Part shown: positions 29,979 through 37,737 of the stretch, piece after piece
Numbering within the stretch: the stretch's first letter is position 1
Layout: every line of letters starts with the position of its first letter
Virus record (IMG/VR): IMGVR_UViG_3300046648_000170
Coordinates: 1-41,570 of that record
Length of the DNA: 41,570 nt
DNA from: a virus
Strand: one strand, 5' to 3'
The notes under the pieces: generated by a model
Database searches by the model: none
What the model was told of the DNA's origin: nothing
What the model saw: only the letters and a program-made list of their open reading frames with translations
Made by a program: the position numbers and the translations under genes

Positions 29979-30238
29979 TGAGAAAGACCCGTATCGCCCT
30001 GGCTGTCATCACAGCAGTCCTGGCCCTCACGGCGGGCACCTGCAACCCCGAGCAGGTCGGTCCTGCCGGGACAGTCACCGCCCAGGAGAACAAGCGGTGG
30101 GACTGCACCGGGCGCTGCAAGGGGCGGCTGTGGCTCACCGTCCGCGACACCGCGGGGGTGAAGCACCGCTTCGAAGTGTCCAAGCCGACGTATCGCGAGT
30201 GCGGAATCGGCGACGCGTATCCGACCTGCAAGCCCTGA
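29978..30238 (+). CDS. Secreted Cys-rich protein
   Basis: An 86-residue protein with a signal peptide (RKTRIALAVITAVLALTAGT) and a mature part with five Cys (Cys32 or thereabouts, WDCTGRCKGR, ECGIGDAYPTCKP). The Cys after AGT could be lipidated, but Thr at -1 is atypical for a lipobox. It sits between the SpdD-like gene and two small genes before the FtsK-like gene. Similar small exported proteins with a WDC.GRCKG core occur in Streptomyces transfer regions, as I recall; this was not checked. Confidence 0.55.
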   Translation: MRKTRIALAVITAVLALTAGTCNPEQVGPAGTVTAQENKRWDCTGRCKGRLWLTVRDTAGVKHRFEVSKPTYRECGIGDAYPTCKP

Positions 30239-30288
30239 AACGGCGTCCGTAAGAGCAACTGAACGCCCCAACCCGAGAGGAGCACGCA

Positions 30289-30465
30289 ATGTGCCGTGAC
30301 ACCCGCACCACCCAGCAGATCGAGGGCGCGATCAGCGCCGCATCGACGCTTGCCCGGCAGATCGAGGGCGACGCAATGTCCACGCCGCAGCAGCGGAACC
30401 TCGCCGACGAACTGCACAACCAGATCGACCAAGAGCTCACCGAGCTGGACCACCGGCGCCACTGA
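30289..30465 (+). CDS. Small helical hypothetical protein
   Basis: A 58-residue protein with AGGAG seven bases before ATG 30289. It is almost entirely helical and polar: TRTTQQIEGAISAASTLARQ, then PQQRNLADELHNQIDQELTE. Not overlapped by its neighbours, it relies on its own good ribosome site. No family is recognised. Confidence 0.55.
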   Translation: MCRDTRTTQQIEGAISAASTLARQIEGDAMSTPQQRNLADELHNQIDQELTELDHRRH

Positions 30466-30492
30466 CCTGCCCACCACCAGGAAGGACACCTC

Positions 30493-30816
30493 ATGTACAG
30501 CTACACCCCGGCAGAGAAGCGGCAGCGCGCGAAGTTGTTCCGGCAGGGATTCCGCCAGGCCCTCGCCGACTGTGTCGACCCGAAGGTGAACGCCCGCATC
30601 GACGCCATCGACGCGGTGGCCGCCGAGCGCGGACAGCGGGAGCTGAACGCCCTGCACGCGGTGCGGGAGAAGGACCGGCAGGCCGTCGCCACCGCCAAGG
30701 CCACCCTGCGCACCGTGCCCTGGGCCGAGCGGTCCGCGGCCAGGCAGCAGGTCCGCGACGCCGAGCAGCAGCTCAAGCGGTCCGAGCGGGCCGTGAACAA
30801 GGCCGAACGCGACTAG
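30493..30816 (+). CDS. Charged coiled-coil protein
   Basis: A 107-residue protein with AGGAAGG before its ATG. It starts with EKRQRAKLFRQGFRQALADC, then a long coiled coil (AERGQRELNALHAVREKDRQ ... ARQQVRDAEQQLKRSERAVN). It is strongly charged and soluble. A terminator-like hairpin follows, so this is the last gene of the Spd-like transcript. No function is recognised. Confidence 0.55.
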   Translation: MYSYTPAEKRQRAKLFRQGFRQALADCVDPKVNARIDAIDAVAAERGQRELNALHAVREKDRQAVATAKATLRTVPWAERSAARQQVRDAEQQLKRSERAVNKAERD

Positions 30817-30822
30817 GTACAC

Positions 30823-30865
30823 CACGGGGCGGCCGTCATCCGCCAAGACAGCCGGCCGCCCCGTG
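30823..30865 (+). terminator. 12-bp perfect stem-loop before the FtsK-like gene
   Basis: CACGGGGCGGCC (30823-30834) pairs perfectly with GGCCGCCCCGTG (30854-30865) over a 19-base loop. There is no long T-tract but the stem is very stable. It probably limits read-through into the translocase gene, so that gene may have separate control. Confidence 0.6.
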
Positions 30866-30904
30866 TGCCCCTGACCACTCACCAGAGCAGCAGGAGACAC
30901 CAGC

Positions 30905-33052
30905 ATGACTGACAGCATCGTTCGCCCGATCAACGGGCACGCCATTGAGAAGCTGCACCCCATCAGCCCGGACGCCCTCGATAAGGCTCCCGCCGCCCTG
31001 GTCGACCCGGTAAAACCGCTGGTCAAGCAGCCTGGGCCGCGCCTCCACGTCCGTACCGGGCGGCTCGTCAAGCGCGTCGCCACGCACGACCGCACCCGGA
31101 CCGTTGGGCACCTCGCCGTCCGCCACGGCGGCTACCTGGCCGGGGGGACACGGATCGTCATCCGCCGCACGTGGGACGCACGCAGCGCCGCACGATACGA
31201 GCGGATGATCCGTGCCGCCGAGGCCGCAGGGAACCTCGACGAGGCGAAAGAGTGGGAGGAGCGCGGCCAGCAGTTCCGGGCCGCCCGGCACCGCCGCAGG
31301 ATGGAGATGCTGACCTCGCCGCAGCAGCTCGCCAAGAGCGCCGTAGCTGGCACTGCTGTGGGCGCTGGCCTGCTGCTCGGCACCGGGATCGCCCTGGCCG
31401 TCGCCAACGAGAACATCGCCGACGTCCTCACCCCGACACTGTTCCTCGTCGATGCCATCCGGTGGGCCGTCGTCATCGGGACGGTGGTCTGGGGCGTCAC
31501 CTCGATGATCCTCCCGTGGGCCATCCTCGCCGGGCTGTGGGCCGTCGGACGGCAGATGCACACCGCGCCCGAGTGGGCGCTGCCCGCGAGCGTGCGCAGC
31601 GGCGACGGGGCGCCGATCACCCCGTCGATTGTGGTCACCGCGATGCGTGACCTGGGCGTTTCCGCGTTGAAGACGGCCATCAAGGAGATGGGCGACGTCG
31701 GGGCGCAGATGCTCAGCCCCATCGTCATCGCTGGGTGCGGTGTCGAGGTCGACGTGCACCTCCCGTCCGGGGTCAGCACCGAGGAGATCCAGAACCGCCG
31801 GCGGAAGCTTGCGGAGAACCTGAACCGGCACGAGCACGAGGTGTTCATCACCATTCCCCCGTCGCCGCGGACCGTGCGCCTGTGGATCGCGGACAGTGGC
31901 GCCCTCGACGAGCCGATCGGACCGTCGCCGCTGGTCACCGACATGGAGATGACCGCGAACTACAAGACCGGGCGCGCCCCGTGGGGGCAGGATCTCCGCG
32001 GCGACGCGGCCCTGATCAGCCTCTTCCAGCGGATGCTGCTCATCACCGGCCTGTCGAACCAGGGGAAGACCGCGTCATTGCGGGCGCTGGCCCTGTGGCT
32101 GGCGTTCGACCCGAAGGTCGAGTTCCGCATCGGCGACCTCAAGGGCATCGGCGACTGGGCAATGTTCAAGGGCCTGGCCACGGTGCTGATCGAGGGGCCG
32201 ACCGACGAGCACGTCAAGGCCGTCACCGAGATGGCCGAGGAGGCTGTCCGGGAGATGAACCGGCGCCTGATGTCCCCTGATGGGAAGACGGCGCACCCGA
32301 TCGTCGTCATCATCGACGAGGCGCAGGTCGCCTACGGGTCCGGGGCTGTCGACGACTTCAAGATCCCCTATGGCGGATCGAAGACGACGAGCCGGTACTT
32401 CCGTGCCATAAAGGCGATCCACGACCAGGGGCGCGCGGTGAATATCACCACGTGGGAGGGCACGCAGGACCCGACGAACGAGAACCTGCCGAAGCGTTCC
32501 CGCGAGGGCAACCACATCCGGTCGTCGCTGGTCCTGGGCACGGAGTCGCAGGCCCGCATGGCGATCGGCGATTCCGCGATCGATGGTGGCGCGGCACCCC
32601 ACAAGCTGCGCCAGGGCCTCGACAAGGGCACGGTCGTTGTCGCAGGTGACGGGATCAAGCTGGCTGCCGGTCAGACGTCCGTCACGGTGCGCACGCACTA
32701 CATCGACGAGGACGACGCAAAGGAGATCGCCAACCGGGCCAAGCAGCGCCGTACCGCCGTGGCCACGCGTAACGCGGCCGAGTCGGCCGAGGATGTCGAC
32801 CCGCTCGCCGACATCGCCGCAGTCATCGGGGACCAGCCCCGCATGCTCAATCAGGAGGTGCTGCAGCGGCTCGCCGAGCGCAACCCCGGGCAGTACCGCG
32901 AGTGGACGTTCCCCACGCTCAAGAAGCTGCTCGACGACGTCGGGCACGGCGAGTACAAGACCGACGGCGGGCGCATGCACGTCAGCCGCGACCGCATCGC
33001 CAGGGCCCTCGTGGAACGCGACCAGGACGACGAGGAGAGCGGCGACGAGTGA
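30905..33052 (+). CDS. FtsK/TraB-like DNA translocase
   Basis: A 715-residue membrane-anchored motor with CAGGAGA before its ATG. Residues ~143-165 (AVAGTAVGAGLLLGTGIALA) and ~180-220 (RWAVVIGTVVWGVTSMILPW) are membrane helices. The ATPase domain has Walker A GLSNQGKT at ~382 and Walker B IVVIIDEAQ with Asp471/Glu472. The last 90 residues resemble a winged helix (NQEVLQRLAERNPGQYREWT, then GRMHVSRDRIARAL), which in TraB and FtsK recognises 8-bp DNA motifs. Streptomyces TraB-type proteins move double-stranded DNA between mycelia. With Spd-like genes upstream and 8-bp repeats downstream, a conjugation-type role is more likely than chromosome segregation. Confidence 0.85.
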   Translation: MTDSIVRPINGHAIEKLHPISPDALDKAPAALVDPVKPLVKQPGPRLHVRTGRLVKRVATHDRTRTVGHLAVRHGGYLAGGTRIVIRRTWDARSAARYERMIRAAEAAGNLDEAKEWEERGQQFRAARHRRRMEMLTSPQQLAKSAVAGTAVGAGLLLGTGIALAVANENIADVLTPTLFLVDAIRWAVVIGTVVWGVTSMILPWAILAGLWAVGRQMHTAPEWALPASVRSGDGAPITPSIVVTAMRDLGVSALKTAIKEMGDVGAQMLSPIVIAGCGVEVDVHLPSGVSTEEIQNRRRKLAENLNRHEHEVFITIPPSPRTVRLWIADSGALDEPIGPSPLVTDMEMTANYKTGRAPWGQDLRGDAALISLFQRMLLITGLSNQGKTASLRALALWLAFDPKVEFRIGDLKGIGDWAMFKGLATVLIEGPTDEHVKAVTEMAEEAVREMNRRLMSPDGKTAHPIVVIIDEAQVAYGSGAVDDFKIPYGGSKTTSRYFRAIKAIHDQGRAVNITTWEGTQDPTNENLPKRSREGNHIRSSLVLGTESQARMAIGDSAIDGGAAPHKLRQGLDKGTVVVAGDGIKLAAGQTSVTVRTHYIDEDDAKEIANRAKQRRTAVATRNAAESAEDVDPLADIAAVIGDQPRMLNQEVLQRLAERNPGQYREWTFPTLKKLLDDVGHGEYKTDGGRMHVSRDRIARALVERDQDDEESGDE

Positions 33053-33061
33053 GGGAGGCCG

Positions 33062-33216
33062 CAGGGAGGCAGGGAGTTCTCCCCGAGGGCCTCCCCACCC
33101 CCTGAAACCGCCACTGAACAGCTAAAACGACGAATTCAGGGAGGCAGGGAGGCTGAACCAAGCAGGGGCCAGAAGGGGCTATGGGCGCCTCTCCTGGCCC
33201 TTACTGCTGCCTCCCT
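33062..33216. repeat. Tandem 8-bp repeats CAGGGAGG: candidate TraB/clt-type recognition site
   Basis: CAGGGAGG is present in tandem at 33062-33077 (last base T) and exactly twice at 33137-33152, and inverted as CTGCCTCCCT at 33207-33216. Further GGGAGGC and GCCTCCCC units are at 33053 and 33089. The array begins 10 bases after the FtsK-like gene. TraB proteins of Streptomyces bind clustered 8-bp repeats (TRS) in the clt locus, so this is a candidate cognate site. The unit sequence itself differs from the published GACCCGGA. Confidence 0.5.
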
Positions 33217-33252
33217 CGACCACGCCCACAACTAGCAAGGGATGATGGCCCC

Positions 33253-33672
33253 ATGACTGACGACCTGGTGCAGTTCCTCCGCGACCGCCTCGACGAGGAT
33301 GAGCAGGCCGCGCAGGCTGCCACATGGCATGAAGACGCAGGCACTTGGACCGCCGGGCTGTCGGAGTACGAACCCCGCTGGTACATCGAAGACTCTATGG
33401 ACGACGGGGTGATCAGCCGTGTCGATCCGCAGGCGTCCCAGGACGAAGGCGTGGCCCGGCACATCGCCCGCCATGACCCGGCCCGCGTCCTGCGCGAGGT
33501 CGAAGCCAAGCGGCGACTGCTCGACACCTACCTCGCCGACGCGGCAGGTGCTGATGAGCAGATCAACGACGAGTGGCGCGCGGGTTCCACCCTTGCCGCC
33601 GACCTGCTCTGCATCATGGCCTTGGCCTACAGCGGCCACCCTGGCTACCGCCGCGAGGACTGGCGGCCGTAG
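33253..33672 (+). CDS. DUF6221-like protein
   Basis: A 139-residue acidic protein. ATG at 33253 is chosen over an earlier in-frame ATG because the recognisable family start (TDDLVQFLRDRLDEDEQAAQ) begins there, with AAGGGA upstream. Further family features are ATWHEDAGTWTA, HIARHDPARVLREVEAKRRL and the ending SGHPGYRREDWRP. Proteins of this type are widespread in Streptomyces and their phages, without known function. It lies alone between the 8-bp repeats and a terminator. Confidence 0.75.
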   Translation: MTDDLVQFLRDRLDEDEQAAQAATWHEDAGTWTAGLSEYEPRWYIEDSMDDGVISRVDPQASQDEGVARHIARHDPARVLREVEAKRRLLDTYLADAAGADEQINDEWRAGSTLAADLLCIMALAYSGHPGYRREDWRP

Positions 33673-33754
33673 CCGCGTTGTGCACCTAGTTGCAAAACCC
33701 CCGGCTCATGCCGCACACTGGCCCCACGTTCTGCGTGCCCAGAAGCGGCACCTA

Positions 33755-33784
33755 GGCCCTGACCCCACCCGGTCGGGGCCTTTG
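33755..33784 (+). terminator. Terminator after the DUF6221-like gene
   Basis: GGCCCTGACC (33755-33764) pairs with GGTCGGGGCC (33771-33780) with one G-T wobble over a CCACCC loop, followed by TTTGT. Confidence 0.7.
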
Positions 33785-33872
33785 TCGTACCCGCATGTGA
33801 CAGACCGGCAGACACGACCGCGGCACCTGCCCGATGATGTCCCCCTCATCACACGTACGTCCTGGGGGGACC

Positions 33873-34331
33873 ATGAGCATCCGCACCATCACCGCTGCCG
33901 TTGCGGCCGGCCTGCTCCTTGCCACGCTCACCGCGTGTGGCAGCAGCGACACCAAGGCCGACACCGCCGCGTGCAAGACCGCCATGGCGAAGCAACTCCG
34001 CGACGCGATCGCAGCCGGCGATAAGGCCGAGCAGGGCAAGCGCCCGGCCGCATGCAACGGGGTCGATGACAAGACGCTGCAACGCATCGCAGGTGAAGTG
34101 ACCACCGAGCAGGCCGGCAAGGCCGTGGGCGACGCGATGGAGAGCGCCGCACCTGACGCGACCACCGTCCCGATCTCGGACGAGTGCCACGCATGGATCA
34201 AAGCCGAGCTGCTCGACTCCTCGGACGACATCGACGCGGCCGCCGGGCAAGCGGTCTGCGGTGGCCTGTCTGATGCCGAGATGGACCAGGCGATCCAGGA
34301 CGTCACCGACGAACTCACCGCGGCACCCTGA
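33873..34331 (+). CDS. Phage-encoded lipoprotein
   Basis: A 152-residue exported protein with GGGGGGA before ATG 33873. A signal peptide (IRTITAAVAAGLLLATLTAC) ends in the lipobox LTAC followed by GSSDTKAD, so Cys21 or thereabouts would be lipidated and the protein anchored outside the membrane. The mature part is acidic, with four further Cys (TAACKTAM, AACNGV, ECHAW, AVCGG) that could form two disulphides. It has a terminator upstream and thus its own promoter. Prophage lipoproteins often block entry of related phages; that role is only inferred. Confidence 0.75.
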   Translation: MSIRTITAAVAAGLLLATLTACGSSDTKADTAACKTAMAKQLRDAIAAGDKAEQGKRPAACNGVDDKTLQRIAGEVTTEQAGKAVGDAMESAAPDATTVPISDECHAWIKAELLDSSDDIDAAAGQAVCGGLSDAEMDQAIQDVTDELTAAP

Positions 34332-34346
34332 CAGCAGGAGGCGCCC

Positions 34347-34631
34347 GTGGCCGGCAACCCGCGCAACGGGCGCCCCTACCGCACGCTGTGCCGTGAGCAG
34401 CGCGCCCATGGCCTGCCGTGCTGGCTGTGCGGCCACGACATCCGGTACGACATCAAGGGGCCCGAGGCAGGCAAACACCCGGACGCGTTCACCCTCGACC
34501 ACCTCGTCCCGCTGTCCAAGGGTGGCGACCTCCTTGACCCGGCGAACGCCCGCAGTGCGCACCGACGGTGCAACTCGGCGCGAGGAAACCGGACCGCGAT
34601 CAAACAAAAGCGGGCGTCTCGAAAATGGTGA
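34347..34631 (+). CDS. HNH endonuclease
   Basis: A 94-residue nuclease from GTG 34347 with AGGAGG upstream. Cys25 and Cys28 (CWLCG) and His72-Cys75 (HRRCN) would bind structural zinc; the active site is Asp51-His52 (TLDHLVPLSKGGD), Asn67 and Asn81 (SARGNR). This is the usual HNH core and little else. Small HNH proteins encoded near terminase genes assist cos cleavage by terminase in HK97-like phages. This one is 1.6 kb from terS, with a second HNH gene nearer, so its role is less certain. Confidence 0.85.
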   Translation: MAGNPRNGRPYRTLCREQRAHGLPCWLCGHDIRYDIKGPEAGKHPDAFTLDHLVPLSKGGDLLDPANARSAHRRCNSARGNRTAIKQKRASRKW

Positions 34632-34635
34632 CCCC

Positions 34636-35076
34636 GTGCTCTACGTAATCACCGGGCCGCCCGGTGCTGGCAAGTCGTCGTGGATCCGGGCCCACGCGAA
34701 GCCGATCGACATCGTCCTCGACCTCGACCTGATGGCGCTGGCCATGGCCGGCCCGGGTGCAGACCACCATGCGCACACACCCGCGCTACTCCGGGTGGTG
34801 CACCGTGCCAGGCAGGCAGCCATCCACGAGGCTGAGCGTCACCTCGACACCACCGACGTCTACCTCATCCACACGATGCCGCAGGCGAAGGCTCGCGCGC
34901 ACTACAGGCGGCTTGGGGCGAAGGTCATCACCGTTGATCCAGGCGAACACATCGTTCGACAGCGGGTCCGGGACATGCGACAGCCCGAGATGGAAGCGGT
35001 CGTCACCCGCTGGTATCGGGACCGACGTAAGGGCGGATCACGCCCCGTCACCCGGCAGGCATCACGCCCCTGGTGA
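34636..35076 (+). CDS. P-loop NTPase / polynucleotide-kinase-like protein
   Basis: A 146-residue protein from GTG 34636, just after the HNH gene. Walker A is at residues 7-14 (GPPGAGKS) at the very start, as in AAA_33/zeta-toxin-like and polynucleotide kinase-like proteins. DIVLDLDLMALAM follows, and the lid-like Arg-rich part is VRQRVRDMRQPEMEAVVTRW. Such small kinases phosphorylate nucleic acid ends or nucleotides. Next to an HNH nuclease, repair of nicked DNA is one possibility. The substrate cannot be told from sequence. Confidence 0.65.
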   Translation: MLYVITGPPGAGKSSWIRAHAKPIDIVLDLDLMALAMAGPGADHHAHTPALLRVVHRARQAAIHEAERHLDTTDVYLIHTMPQAKARAHYRRLGAKVITVDPGEHIVRQRVRDMRQPEMEAVVTRWYRDRRKGGSRPVTRQASRPW

Positions 35077-35432
35077 TCACCCGCAGCCCTCTTGGCCAGC
35101 CGCTCACATGAGCGTGATCATGGTCGACGGGGGAGAGCGGATCATAAGTTGGGGGCGGAAGCGAGCGACCCACAAGCTCTTCTCGCCCTATTTTTTGCGC
35201 GGGCCCCCACAAAGACGATCTTGGCCCGAGCTTGAAGGCTGACCCAAAGTTGACCGTCACTCTTCGTGACCATTGGTCCAGTTACGTTCAGTTACTTCCC
35301 TAGCGTCACCGTATGTGACGTTTCGTCCGCCGCTTTCGTGGCGCGCCCCTGTTGATCACCCGCCACTGATCCCGGCGGGAAGGAAGGCCCGAGTCTCCCG
35401 GCTCGGGCCTTCCGCATTTCCGGGAGACAATC
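35077..35432. other. Non-coding region upstream of the packaging genes: candidate cos/pac
   Basis: No gene is evident in 356 bases. It contains a T-run next to a GC block (TTTTTTGCGCGGGCCCCC at about 35193-35210) and two inverted repeats of form GTCAC-N5-GTGAC, at 35256-35270 and 35305-35319; the second extends to CGTCAC/GTGACG. CAGTTAC occurs twice, 10 bases apart (35279, 35289). Its position before an HNH gene and terS is where cos sites of HK97-like phages are found. The exact cut site cannot be seen. Confidence 0.45.
35382..35413 (+). terminator. Perfect 12-bp stem-loop before the HNH/terminase operon
   Basis: GGAAGGCCCGAG (35382-35393) pairs exactly with CTCGGGCCTTCC (35402-35413) over an 8-base loop, followed by GCATTTC. 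It is 20 bases before ATG 35433, so it may be a terminator for transcripts from the left or a leader structure. Confidence 0.65.
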
Positions 35433-35996
35433 ATGCAGACCTGTACCCGTGTGTGCGCTGGCTGTGATGAGCAGTTCGCACCGCGTCGACGTGACCAGCG
35501 CTGGTGCTCATCAGACTGCAAATGGCAGGCGCGACGGATCCCCGTGATCGCTGCCAGGGCTTGCGAGACGTGTGTTGCTCAGTACAAGCCGCGAACCCGC
35601 CCTCAGCGTTGGTGCTCGCGGGCGTGCAAGGACAAGCACTACGGCGCCAAGGCGCGCTTGAGTGGTGGCCAGGTCCTGTCCCCAGAGGCGAAGGAACGCC
35701 AACGCTTGTACTGGCAGGCGAAGAACCGACGTCGGCGTGCTGCGAAGCGCGGTGGCGTGTCCGAGCCGTACACGCTGCTACAGATAGCCGCGCGCGACCG
35801 TGGTCGTTGCGGGCTCTGCGGCGACCTGGTGCTCATGGCCGCGAAGGTCCCGCACCCGAAGGCGCCGACGATCGACCACATCGTTCCCGTCTCCGACGGC
35901 GGGGACGATACCCGCGCCAACGTGCAACTGGCGCACTTCCGGTGCAACAGCGTTAAGGGCGCGCGCGGTTGCCAGCAGCTCGCTCTGATCGGGTGA
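35433..35996 (+). CDS. HNH endonuclease with duplicated N-terminal zinc fingers
   Basis: A 187-residue protein with GGGAG before its ATG. Residues 8-29 (CAGC, QRWCSSDCK) and 44-65 (CETC, QRWCSRACK) are two copies of the same CxxC-x13-CxxxC zinc finger. A basic linker follows. The HNH core has Cys126/Cys129 (CGLCG), Asp148-His149 (TIDHIVPVSDGG), Asn163 and His168-Cys171-Asn172 (HFRCNS). It is next to terS and terL, the place where HNH proteins of HK97-like phages work with terminase to cut cos. Confidence 0.85.
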   Translation: MQTCTRVCAGCDEQFAPRRRDQRWCSSDCKWQARRIPVIAARACETCVAQYKPRTRPQRWCSRACKDKHYGAKARLSGGQVLSPEAKERQRLYWQAKNRRRRAAKRGGVSEPYTLLQIAARDRGRCGLCGDLVLMAAKVPHPKAPTIDHIVPVSDGGDDTRANVQLAHFRCNSVKGARGCQQLALIG

Positions 35997-36005
35997 GGGG
36001 GAGCC

Positions 36006-36254
36006 GTGGTTGCTGATGAGATTCGGGCGGAGATCGAGCAGCTCGGTGTGGCTTCGGTCGCCCCTGGTCAGGCCGCGCTGGCGGAGACGCTTGCTCGAAC
36101 GTTCGACGAGACGGATGCGCCTACGTCGCGCGCGGTTGTGGCTCGCGAGTTGAGCGCGGTGATGAAGACGCTCCGCACCCTCGCGCCGCTCGAAGTGGAG
36201 GGGGACGTCGTTGATGAGCTCGCTTCCCGCCGTCCGGGCCGACACAGCGCCTGA
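36006..36254 (+). CDS. terS: Terminase small subunit
   Basis: An 82-residue protein from GTG 36006 with GGGGG upstream. The helical sequence (ALAETLARTFDETDAP, then AVVARELSAVMKTLRTLAP) is that of the short small-terminase proteins of actinophages, which bind the packaging site and regulate the large subunit. It overlaps terL by 40 bases. The identification rests on the helical pattern and position; length is short but usual for this group. Confidence 0.7.
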   Translation: MVADEIRAEIEQLGVASVAPGQAALAETLARTFDETDAPTSRAVVARELSAVMKTLRTLAPLEVEGDVVDELASRRPGRHSA

Positions 36255-37737
36255 CCACGCCCCTGACGGGCTCGGCGTACAACGCCCAAGGCTGTTCACC
36301 GCACCCTCGTATACCTCGTCAGCGGGGCAGGAGGCCGTCGAGCTGGCCGCGCACGCGGGTCTAGTGCTCGACGAGTGGCAGCAGTTCGCCTTGCACGTCG
36401 GTTTGGGCGAGCGCCCTGACGGGGCGTGGGCAGCGTTCGAGGTCGCGGTGAACGTCCCGAGGCAGAACGGGAAGGGCGGGATCATCGAGGCGCGGCAGTT
36501 GGCCGGGCTGTTCCTGCTCGGCGAGCGCCTGATCCTGCACAGTGCACACGAGTTCAAGACCTCCGTTGAAGCGTTTCGCCGCATCGTCGCCCTTGTGACG
36601 AACACGGACAGCCTCCGTAAGCGCGTGAAAGCTGTACGGCGGACCACGGGTGAGGAGGCCGTCGAGCTCCTGACCGGTCAGCGGCTGCGGTTCCTGGCCC
36701 GCTCTGGCGGCTCGGGCCGTGGCTTCACCGGGAACTGCAACATCCTCGACGAGGACATGATCCTAGGTGACGACGCCATGGGCGCACTGATGCCGACCAT
36801 GGCCGCGGTGAAGGACCCGCAGGTCTGGTACTTCGGATCGGCCGGGATCGGATCACCGTCGCAGCAGCTCGCCCGCTTGCGGCGCCGGGCCCTTACAGCG
36901 ATGGAGCGTGGTGAGCCGGACCCGTCCCTCGCGTATATGGAGTGGTCAATCGACCCGCACGTCGCCGAGTGCCTACCGGGCTGTACGGACCACGACGACC
37001 CGATGTCGCCGCTGTCTGTGGCCAAGGCCAACCCGGCGCTGGGCTACCGGTTGACGTTGGAGCACACGGAGCGGGAGCGGCTGACCATGAGTTCAGAGAT
37101 CTTTGCCCGTGAGCGTCTCGGTGTTGGCGCGTACCCGTCCGAGGAGGGCGACACGTGGCAGGTCATCGGCGAGGACGCGTGGCGGGCGCTGGCGGACGGG
37201 ACGTCGAAGATGTCTGACCCGGTGGCGTTCGCGGTCGATACAACGCCCGAGCGGTCGCACAGCGCGATCTGCGCGGCTGGCCGATCCGGTGAAGCCGTGC
37301 ACATCGAGGTTGTTGACCACCGTCCGGGCACGGGGTGGGTGGTCGAGCGCCTCATCGAGCTGGTCGAGAAGTGGTCGCCGTGCGCGGTCGTCATCGACCC
37401 GGGCGGCCCGGCAGGGTCGCTGATCCCCGCGGTGCGTAAGGAATTGGAGCGGCTCGGCCTGCCCGATCTGCTCATCGAGCCAAAGACCCGCGAGGTTGCT
37501 GGCGCGTCCGGGCAGTTCTTCGACGCGGTGACGGAGCAGGCAGTCGTGCACCTCGACCAGGCCCCGATGTCCACCGCGCTGGCCGGGGCGGACAAGCGCC
37601 CTGTAGGCGACGGGTGGGCATGGGCGAGGCGGGGCGTGTCCGTGGACATCAGCCCGTTGGTGGGCTGCACGCTCGCCGTGTGGGGGCATGCGGAGCGTGC
37701 TGACGCGGAACCGGAAGGGGCGCCGAACCTGTGGTGA
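36211..37737 (+). CDS. terL: Terminase large subunit
   Basis: A 508-residue packaging motor and nuclease. TTG 36211 or ATG 36214 may start it; GGAGGGGG is 6-9 bases upstream. ATPase: Walker A-like VPRQNGKGG (82-90), Walker B NILDED with Asp180/Glu181. Nuclease: Asp343 (AFAVDTTPERS), Asp396 (AVVIDPGGPAG) and Asp479 (SVDISPL) form the RNase H-like metal site. It is the HK97/phage-like Terminase_1 type. It cuts concatemers and drives DNA into the prohead through the portal encoded downstream. Confidence 0.93.
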   Translation: MMSSLPAVRADTAPDHAPDGLGVQRPRLFTAPSYTSSAGQEAVELAAHAGLVLDEWQQFALHVGLGERPDGAWAAFEVAVNVPRQNGKGGIIEARQLAGLFLLGERLILHSAHEFKTSVEAFRRIVALVTNTDSLRKRVKAVRRTTGEEAVELLTGQRLRFLARSGGSGRGFTGNCNILDEDMILGDDAMGALMPTMAAVKDPQVWYFGSAGIGSPSQQLARLRRRALTAMERGEPDPSLAYMEWSIDPHVAECLPGCTDHDDPMSPLSVAKANPALGYRLTLEHTERERLTMSSEIFARERLGVGAYPSEEGDTWQVIGEDAWRALADGTSKMSDPVAFAVDTTPERSHSAICAAGRSGEAVHIEVVDHRPGTGWVVERLIELVEKWSPCAVVIDPGGPAGSLIPAVRKELERLGLPDLLIEPKTREVAGASGQFFDAVTEQAVVHLDQAPMSTALAGADKRPVGDGWAWARRGVSVDISPLVGCTLAVWGHAERADAEPEGAPNLW

